Below the pieces are notes generated by a model. That model did not search any database. It had not been told where the DNA came from and saw nothing but the letters and a program-made list of their open reading frames with translations. From Patagioenas fasciata (lineage: Eukaryota; Chordata; Aves; Columbiformes; Columbidae): DNA of 64,000 nt. The translations under genes and the position numbers were made by a program. Positions 57,661-64,000 of the stretch are shown here, piece after piece. The DNA is taken from the NCBI RefSeq assembly GCF_037038585.1, contig NC_092526.1, positions 38,763,501-38,827,500 of the forward strand, given 5' to 3'. The first letter of the stretch is position 1. Each line of letters opens with the position of its first letter.

Positions 57661-58728
57661 AGTTCCGCATGCATAATAAGATTTTTAAATAAATCAAAAG
57701 CATTGATCCAAACAAAATCGCATTCAACGTATATTTTAAGTTTACATGAAGTACAAATAAAGTCTTCAAAGCTTAAGTTCCTTGGATAAGACCAATTCTC
57801 ATTTATTTAAAGATAAGTTAGCTCCAAAAGCAGTATGAAATGTAAACATCAGACACCATGATAAAAATCTTAACAAATAACAATTTTTGTCATAAAGTGC
57901 TGGCATATGCTTTCAGCTTTATTTTCCGTATGTTAAAAAGAAAAATACTAACGTACGAAGCTTCCTGGTTGTAATTTCAGTAATATTTTTGCAGAGTTTT
58001 AAAATTTAATAATTTTAGAAACATTCTTTTCTACCTTTTTCCGTTAGACCTTTTGGACATTTTCTTCATCTTACTCTAACTTCTGAGTATCGACAAAATA
58101 GTCTGTGTTTTTAATTTACCCAGTTCAAATTAGGCTCCATGCTGGTAGAGAAAAACAAAAGGGTAGAAAAGACTCCAGCTGGGAAAAGCCAATGACTTTG
58201 AAAAGTGAGGGTATAAGGTACCTGAACACAATGCAACAACTGCCTCCAAAGTCATTTTATCATTATATACAACATCAGTATCACTGAAAAAAAGTTCCAT
58301 GAAAATTCACACATAGAGGAGACTCAATGTGGTTCACTTATACCCAGGCATCTGAGCGTCATCCATGCCGAGTACATCCATTACTTCATTTCACATAAGA
58401 TTAAGTCTCAGAAAACTTTTCCTTCTCTTGACAAACGTGAGCTGAAAGAGACTTAGAGACCTTACACCTCAATCAACTGTTCACTTCTCGACATGAGCGT
58501 CACCCAAAATAGAGACAAGAGTCCTGAATTCCTCCAGCATTCTGGCAAAACCTTCTATTGAAATTTATTTGTAAAAAACCCTTCTGCCTTCCTTGCGTGA
58601 AGAAAAATAAAATACAACCTTTTAGCACTCATTATGTTCACCTCTCAATCACAGGTTGTTCCAAAACTTCAATCTGCAATTGACAAGTCCAAAGGCACAC
58701 TCAAAAAAATATTACTAGATTGTGATAC
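57661..58728. other. Intergenic region between DNAJC10 promoter and STK17B 3' end
   Basis: AT-rich, about 1.1 kb. No gene recognised. A further minus-strand AATAAA at 57915-57920 could extend the STK17B 3'UTR into this stretch. Confidence 0.5.
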
Positions 58729-58734
58729 TTTATT
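58729..58734 (-). terminator. STK17B: STK17B poly(A) signal candidate (distal)
   Basis: AATAAA on the minus strand in TATAATAAAGTATCAC, followed by T-rich then GAGTGTGCC sequence as a downstream element. Gives a 3'UTR of about 1.35 kb. Confidence 0.5.
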
Positions 58735-60078
58735 ATACAAACCAAATCAAATCCAAATCAAAGATGATTAAGTCTTAAGGAGTGGAAAACCCCAAAAGTA
58801 TTTTAAAGTGCCATTTACTTCCAAAACATTTATAAGAGTTTTAATACATTCCCTACACAAGACGACCTCCAGCCTCAGTGTTACAATGAGGATTTTACCT
58901 TGTCAGTATGAGTTTCAGGCTGTTAAGGCATGACTGGTAGTTGCTCCAAGTCAACACTTGACATAGGCATTATATCCTCAGAGCCTAGAAACATGAAGTT
59001 GAAGAGATATAACTTAAAAAAATAACAAGCCTACTAACCAAAAGAAATTTAAAGGCTTAAAATAATTATTAGGTAGTTTCTCTTTTGACACTGCAGTCCA
59101 TTTCTCCGAGTGGGCAGGAAGCCAAGTCATTATCTGTAGCAATAACTGACAGAGATGCACTGCACTGCTACATTGAGGGGCATAATGAAAAGCTTTTCAT
59201 TGCAGCTGCACTGGCAAAAATGGTTCTATTTTCAGTTTATTCAGTTATTACTTTAAAGAGACTTTTTGGTTCGGGATTTTTTGTATGGTGCTGGGTTTTG
59301 TTTTTAATTATTACTTTTAAGATGAGGAGTAAGTCAATACAGGTAGACAATATTATTTCAGAGGTTTGATGAAAGCAAACTGAGTGTATCAAATATTCAC
59401 ATCAGCATGTGACCCTCATCCTCCTCAAATCTAACTTACGGATAAGAAAGGACCACTAATGCAAGGACGTTCTCTATTGAAGCAGTCCAGAGATCCAACA
59501 CAGGAAAAACACAGAGACTATGCCTTATAAAGCCCAAGTGGACCGGATCCATAAGGCGCAAACACTTCCTCAGTGATCCTTGAGAGAAACCAGTCCTCCA
59601 AATGGCCCCAACAGGTGTATCCTATTCCCAAACCACACCAACTTCAGCTTCCATTTAAAGCTATGAGAATGCTCACAAGCAAGCCCAGTTTCCCTGCTTA
59701 GACCAATTTCTTATTAAGGCTAGTCATACAAATGTGCATGTATTCAACCACTGCTTGGCAAAGCTTCAGTTTAAACAAACTAATTTTCAGGATTTAATTT
59801 GTTCACTCTGACATAATTTTTGGACTAAAACTTAAAAAGTGCAAAAATGTTTAATTATATCTTCTTAAAAAAAATAATTCATTTTATTGGTGCAACAACC
59901 CCGATTTCTCAGGAGTTAAATCCATTGCCAGCAATGGACAGACAAGGAAGCACCACCATAAAAAGATCAAAGTGCATTTCCCATATGCCAATGCTGCACG
60001 AATTGGCAAGCCATAATCTTATATTTGCCACTGGAACAGATTATGCTAAATTCTTTTTATAAAAGTCTGTATTACGTA
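58735..60078 (-). other. STK17B: STK17B 3' untranslated region (inferred)
   Basis: Follows the stop at 60079-60081. No coding potential recognised. Another minus-strand AATAAA at 59883-59888, about 190 bp from the stop, may produce a short form. Confidence 0.5.
59883..59888 (-). terminator. STK17B: STK17B proximal poly(A) signal candidate
   Basis: AATAAA in CACCAATAAAATGAAT on the minus strand; no strong GT-rich element downstream, so weaker than the distal candidate. Confidence 0.3.
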
Positions 60079-60361
60079 TTAACATATGAAGTCTGTCGTG
60101 AAGTCTTGGGGATACTGCAATGAATCATCGAAACGGAAACGTTTGGAGACTGTACTGCTGTCCTCTGGAATGTTTTCTTTGTCTTCCTTGTTGCTACAGG
60201 TACCATTACAACTGGATTTTACATTCCGCTCTTCTGAGAATTTCATTGCGTGTCCTGGCATCAGAGAAAAGCCACAAGTTTCCTCAGGGCTGGACAAGAG
60301 GATGAACTCCTCTTGCTGCAGCCATGAATGAGAAAGACAGGCCTCTGCTGTGGGTCTCTCC
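60079..60361 (-). CDS. STK17B: STK17B last coding exon
   Basis: Encodes [20 protein letters not shown] (end of the kinase C-lobe), then the tail with [40 protein letters not shown] and FIC-stop. Acceptor TTTCAAAG. The phase with the preceding exon gives NPEERPTAE. Confidence 0.96.
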
Positions 60362-63300
60362 CTTTGAAAGAGAAAACAGTAAAGTTGCTTCAGTTAACTT
60401 CAGAAATACTGAAAACATAATTACAATAGCTCTGACACATGCTAAGAAATCTTAAGCAGACCCCTACCACTGCTGCTAAAAAGCACATTAGACCCCACCA
60501 TAGTTAAGTATTGGCAACATGCATATAAATTGGAGTGGACAGCTTCCCCTACCACTGGGTATCAGGACTGGTAAGCTTTTCCTCACAACGAGGAACAGGC
60601 ATTTCTCAGCCAGTATTCACAGTCCCTTGGAATGTTTTCAACATGGTGCGCGTGTATGTATATATATGTATGTATGTATGTATATTCTTATACTTTTGAA
60701 GTCCTATGCGTTACAGAGACGATTGTAAATACGTAGGTTAATGAATATTTAGTCATCCGGTTTTCAAGGAGGGCCAAGTAACATGATGTCATCAACTCTA
60801 TCAGAGATTTTGTAGTCTGTTACTCTTGCAAGTCATCATAAACTGGCGTAAACCCTTGCAAAATGTATTTACTACCAAACAGACCACAGACTTACAAAAT
60901 CACTCCTTTGGATAACTTAGTGAAGTGCTACTACAGTTCTCGCCATGTTAAATTCCAGATAACTTGCAATAAATGCAACAGAGCCCCCTATTTGTCCTTA
61001 ACTCTACCAGAACACGTGAATATTTTTTGGTCAGAGAACTCTGACCTTACAGACTTGACTAGCTGAGGACAGATTCTTCCTCTGAAGATTCAAAGAAGGT
61101 ATAGTCATCAAGAATTGGAATAGGAAAAGAAAAAAAAGTTACTGAGGTTCTAATGAAGACTCCGAGATGCCCAGAAGCAAAAAATCAAGTAGAGCGGTAA
61201 CTGTGACAGAATATCAAACATCTCGCAGGTCCACACCAACATTTATCAAAGCAGGCTATTCATGGTTACTTCCTGCATGATAGTGTGGGCTTTACAAGTT
61301 ATTCCAGATGGTGACATAAGATTGTTGCCTGTAGGAGTTTGTTACTTACTCTGGATTTTTTATGAGAAGTTTTTGAATGAAGTCTTTGGCAGGTGGTGAA
61401 ACTGATGAAAATGTTTCTTCTGAATAATCCACGTTAACTTGAGATATATTAAGGTAAGTTTCTTGATTATCAGCTCCCACAAATGGAGATTCTTGTGTCA
61501 GCAGCATGTATGAAATAACGCCTATGTTCCTGAAATAAGAACATAATGTATGACCCTACTAGGATACCCCTCATATTTATCATGCTGCAGATCAAACTTC
61601 CTGATGTATGCAACATTCAGAGAACTAAAAACATCATGTGAGAGCTCACTTTTATGTGCTTCAAGCACATACACATGTACACACAAGGAAAGCCACGTAT
61701 GTATCTCACTAAAGGGATTTTATGAAAATTGCTCACTTACATATAGAGAGTGTTTCAAAAAGATGGCCCCAACTGATCACTAATACTGCTTTGAAATTGG
61801 GTCCATCTTTTCAAACCCCCCTGTGTGTGTATATATAGAGAAAACATATGCAGTAATCCCAGTAAGCCCCAGGTTATATCCCGAGCACTCCTTCCCCTCC
61901 CAACTCTCTCTCTTTTGGTTGGTGAACAGAAGGGTATTCTTGGAAGCCAGGTAAAACTGGTCCCTAGATCGATAAATGGTCATGCCTACCTCCATACATT
62001 AAATTAAAATATATGACCTACCACATATCTGTAGCTGTGGTAACAGGATCGTAGTTTAAGATTTCTGGAGCTAGAGAAAGAGACAGGGAGAAGATAAACA
62101 CTTACTTATTGACCTTGAATCATACACTACATTTCTGGTGGGTTTTTTTGCCAACCATTATTATGAGACTAAACATGCAGTTTTAATAATCGAGTTTATT
62201 ATTTTCAAGCCCCAAAGGTGAAAAAAGTTGCTTCTGTTTGATTACACACACCGATGCTCAACTGGTCCACACTAAAATGGCAGTATACATCCTAAAGTCT
62301 ATTCTATCCAAGTCCCAAGGTAGTTTCTGATCAGATGTATCACACAAAAGATTCTTCTAAGAGGTTTTCAAGTACACAGCTTTTTAAGGGGAATGCATAA
62401 AGCAAAGCCAGATGACCAAGCCAATTTTCGGATGAGTGGCTGTTAACGTATGCTAGACAGGGAGTTACTCACTACAGGCTGAAGCGCTCTTCAAATGGAA
62501 TGCGGGCAGATCATGAGGGAAACCTGCCCCTCAGAGAGGGCCACCTGTTAATGGCAAGCTTTCCCTTCCCAAGGAATATTTTAATCTCTGTAAATCATAA
62601 TTCTAAACAGCATTCCTAATTCAAGGAGCGTTTCTTTGTGCATATTAATGCTGTATTTCAGCTCTAATCAAAAGAATTTAACAGCCAATTTATGTTGATT
62701 AAACAGTCTGCATCACAGCAAATACTACAGCATGAAATTAGAGGTGCGCTTATCGATATAATTTGGGATTTTTTTTTGGCACATATATTTGGTGCCTTGT
62801 CCTGCTGTTCTTCCTCCAGTAATGACCAATAAGTTAATAAGCACATTACATGAACCATTCCTCTTTTCCCAAAACCGCGCATCAGAAATTGTGAAGCAAC
62901 TCTTCCTTACCTAGATACTCTGTTGTTCCCATAATCTGCCGCAGTTCACTAGAACTCTCCAGCTTCCGAGACATACCGAAATCTACAATTTTTACATCAC
63001 CAAGAGGATTGACACTGCTCAGCAAAATATTTTGAGGCTACAATAGAAAAGATTTAATTCTCAGTTAATCAAGTATAAGCTGAAAAAAACCACAAATGTA
63101 CAGAAAGACATTTCAGTTTCTATTATGTAATACCTATTGCTAAATTTTATTTTTTTAAAAAATCATTTAATCTCTAACACACTCGTTTTCTCCTCATCTT
63201 TGTTACGTATTTAACAAATTACTGTGATTAACATGATATGAAATTGAAGATAAAGTACTAAAATAAAAAGTGTGCTGCACCCTCACCTTTAAATCAAGAT

Positions 63301-63431
63301 GAACAATATTGTTTTCATGCAAGCAGCAAAGTCCTTCAAGTATTTGTCTAATAAGTCTTACAATATCCCTTTCACCAATTCTGTCATCAAGATCTGAGAC
63401 ACATAAGTCAAATATTTCTCCTCCGGCAGCA
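60079..63431 (-). CDS. STK17B: STK17B (DRAK2), DAPK-family serine/threonine kinase, 5'-partial
   Basis: A death-associated-protein-kinase-related kinase implicated in apoptosis and in setting T-cell receptor thresholds (family knowledge). Five exons give 260 whole residues to the TAA at 60079-60081. Human STK17B is 372 residues, so about 110 N-terminal residues (glycine loop and ATP lysine) are beyond the right edge. Visible: [12 protein letters not shown] (hinge and after), HLDLKPQNIL (catalytic loop, DAPK-type HLD for HRD), VDFGMSRK (Mg-binding DFG), [12 protein letters not shown] (APE motif), [12 protein letters not shown], and a C-terminal regulatory tail with [20 protein letters not shown] and [10 protein letters not shown], a basic putative nuclear-localisation segment. 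The activation segment reads GTTEYLAPE instead of GTPEYLAPE. Lies head to tail with DNAJC10, on the same strand. Confidence 0.97.
60362..61349 (-). other. STK17B intron
   Basis: 988 bp with a TATG/TGTA simple repeat at 60653-60684; nothing else recognised. Confidence 0.6.
60653..60684. repeat. (TGTA)n microsatellite
   Basis: TGTATGTATATATATGTATG followed by TATGTATGTATAT; a likely polymorphic marker in an STK17B intron. Confidence 0.85.
61350..61529 (-). CDS. STK17B: STK17B exon (kinase C-lobe)
   Basis: 180 bp encoding [40 protein letters not shown] and [19 protein letters not shown]. Acceptor ATTTCAG, donor CAGA|GTAAGT. Confidence 0.96.
61530..62021 (-). other. STK17B intron
   Basis: 492 bp; nothing recognised. 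Confidence 0.6.
62022..62070 (-). CDS. STK17B: STK17B exon (APE motif, 49 bp)
   Basis: Short exon encoding [15 protein letters not shown]. With the flanking bases it forms [10 protein letters not shown] and TDMW. Acceptor TCTCTAG, donor GTG|GTAGGT. Confidence 0.95.
62071..62910 (-). other. STK17B intron
   Basis: 840 bp; nothing recognised. Confidence 0.6.
62911..63037 (-). CDS. STK17B: STK17B exon (DFG and activation loop)
   Basis: Encodes [40 protein letters not shown] and YL. Contains the DFG triad and the activation segment. The codon at 62921-62923 is ACA (T) where the family has P. Acceptor TTGTAG, donor CTAG|GTAAGG. Confidence 0.96.
63287..63431 (-). CDS. STK17B: STK17B exon (hinge to catalytic loop)
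   Basis: Encodes [40 protein letters not shown] and NIVHLDLK. The first base completes a Tyr codon begun in the upstream exon, which lies outside the window. Acceptor GTTTCAG, donor AAAG|GTGAGG. Confidence 0.96.
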
Positions 63432-64000
63432 CTGAAACACATTGAAGAACACTTACATATTAAGTTTGAATTTTCAAGCTTAAGTGAGAAAAAATGTATA
63501 CATAGTACCTATATATACAATATATATATTCAATTATCATATTCATATTATCAGAGAGGCTGGGAATATTGTTATTTTTTTTAAACACGTACGCAAATAC
63601 ACAGCACATAAACACTTAGAAAAGGCAAAAAAAGATGGTTTTTTGTTACAAGATGTGGCTGTGGTGTAAATGTAAATCTAAGAACCACAATGCAATGAAC
63701 AGCTGGAGGTACTGAAGAATATTTCTGGAGGGGGAGGAAACTGCCTACTTGCCACCCAAGGTCCTGCCATTCTGATGGAAGACTGAAAATCTGATATTCC
63801 TATCAGAGAGGTACCAGGAAGAAAATCTGGCATGCTGCTGCTGATTAAATATCCAGTTGCCTAATCAGTTAGTGAGCAATGTCTGCCAGAACTCTAGTAC
63901 ACACAGAACACTCAGAAATACAAGGACTCAGATCTGACGCTTTGAAATCTGTAATTTCCACACTAACAGAGATGGACAAGCTTCATGTTTTCAAATAGCA
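63432..64000 (-). other. STK17B intron, cut by the window edge
   Basis: AT-rich with a TA-rich simple tract at about 63510-63530; no exon recognised up to the right edge. Confidence 0.65.

Noticed and set aside
1-64000. tRNA, rRNA, known microRNA host hairpins, CRISPR arrays, bacterial-type defence or phage genes
   Set aside because: None seen on reading both strands. The window is ordinary vertebrate genic DNA, and a microRNA or snoRNA in an intron cannot be excluded without a covariance search.
1-64000. Endogenous retrovirus or LTR
   Set aside because: No gag/pol/env-like frames and no LTR pair recognised; the only reverse-transcriptase remnants are CR1-type.

Overview
The window is vertebrate nuclear DNA, most likely from a bird. 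Its genes have short exons, GT-AG introns and no operons. The proteins are close to vertebrate PIKFYVE, DNAJC10 (ERdj5) and STK17B (DRAK2). The interspersed repeats I could recognise are CR1-type LINE fragments, the dominant family in birds, and repeat density is low. A crocodilian or turtle cannot be formally excluded without a search.

Layout. Positions 1-33719 (+) hold the 3' three quarters of PIKFYVE: 31 coding exons joining in one frame into 1,592 residues plus stop. A 3'UTR of up to about 3.1 kb follows, with two candidate poly(A) signals. Positions 36.8-39.3 kb are intergenic. From 57.4 kb down to about 39.3 kb (-) lies a complete DNAJC10: a CpG-island promoter, a non-coding first exon, and 22 coding exons giving 797 residues that end in KDEL. 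From 64.0 kb down to about 58.7 kb (-) lies the 3' part of STK17B: five exons, 260 complete residues and the 3'UTR. Its N-terminal lobe is beyond the right edge. All exon boundaries were read by hand from reading-frame continuity, splice consensus and remembered family sequence. The frames close exactly in all three genes and I see no disabling mutation.

Functions. PIKfyve is the endosomal PI3P 5-kinase. DNAJC10 is the ER disulfide reductase and BiP co-chaperone of ER-associated degradation. STK17B is a DAPK-family serine/threonine kinase linked to apoptosis and lymphocyte signalling. They are not an operon or a known pathway. Their adjacency is itself notable, because in human they lie in separate bands of 2q.

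Most interesting signals: a CGPC motif in the third catalytic thioredoxin domain of DNAJC10, where mammals have CHPC; short upstream ORFs and a TGACGTGG (ATF6/XBP1-type) element at the 5' end of this ER-stress gene; a CR1 insertion ending about 35 bp from a DNAJC10 splice donor; and single substitutions at conserved positions in PIKFYVE (R to C in the chaperonin-like domain) and STK17B (P to T in the activation segment). I found no bacterial-type system, CRISPR array, tRNA, rRNA or evidently new gene.
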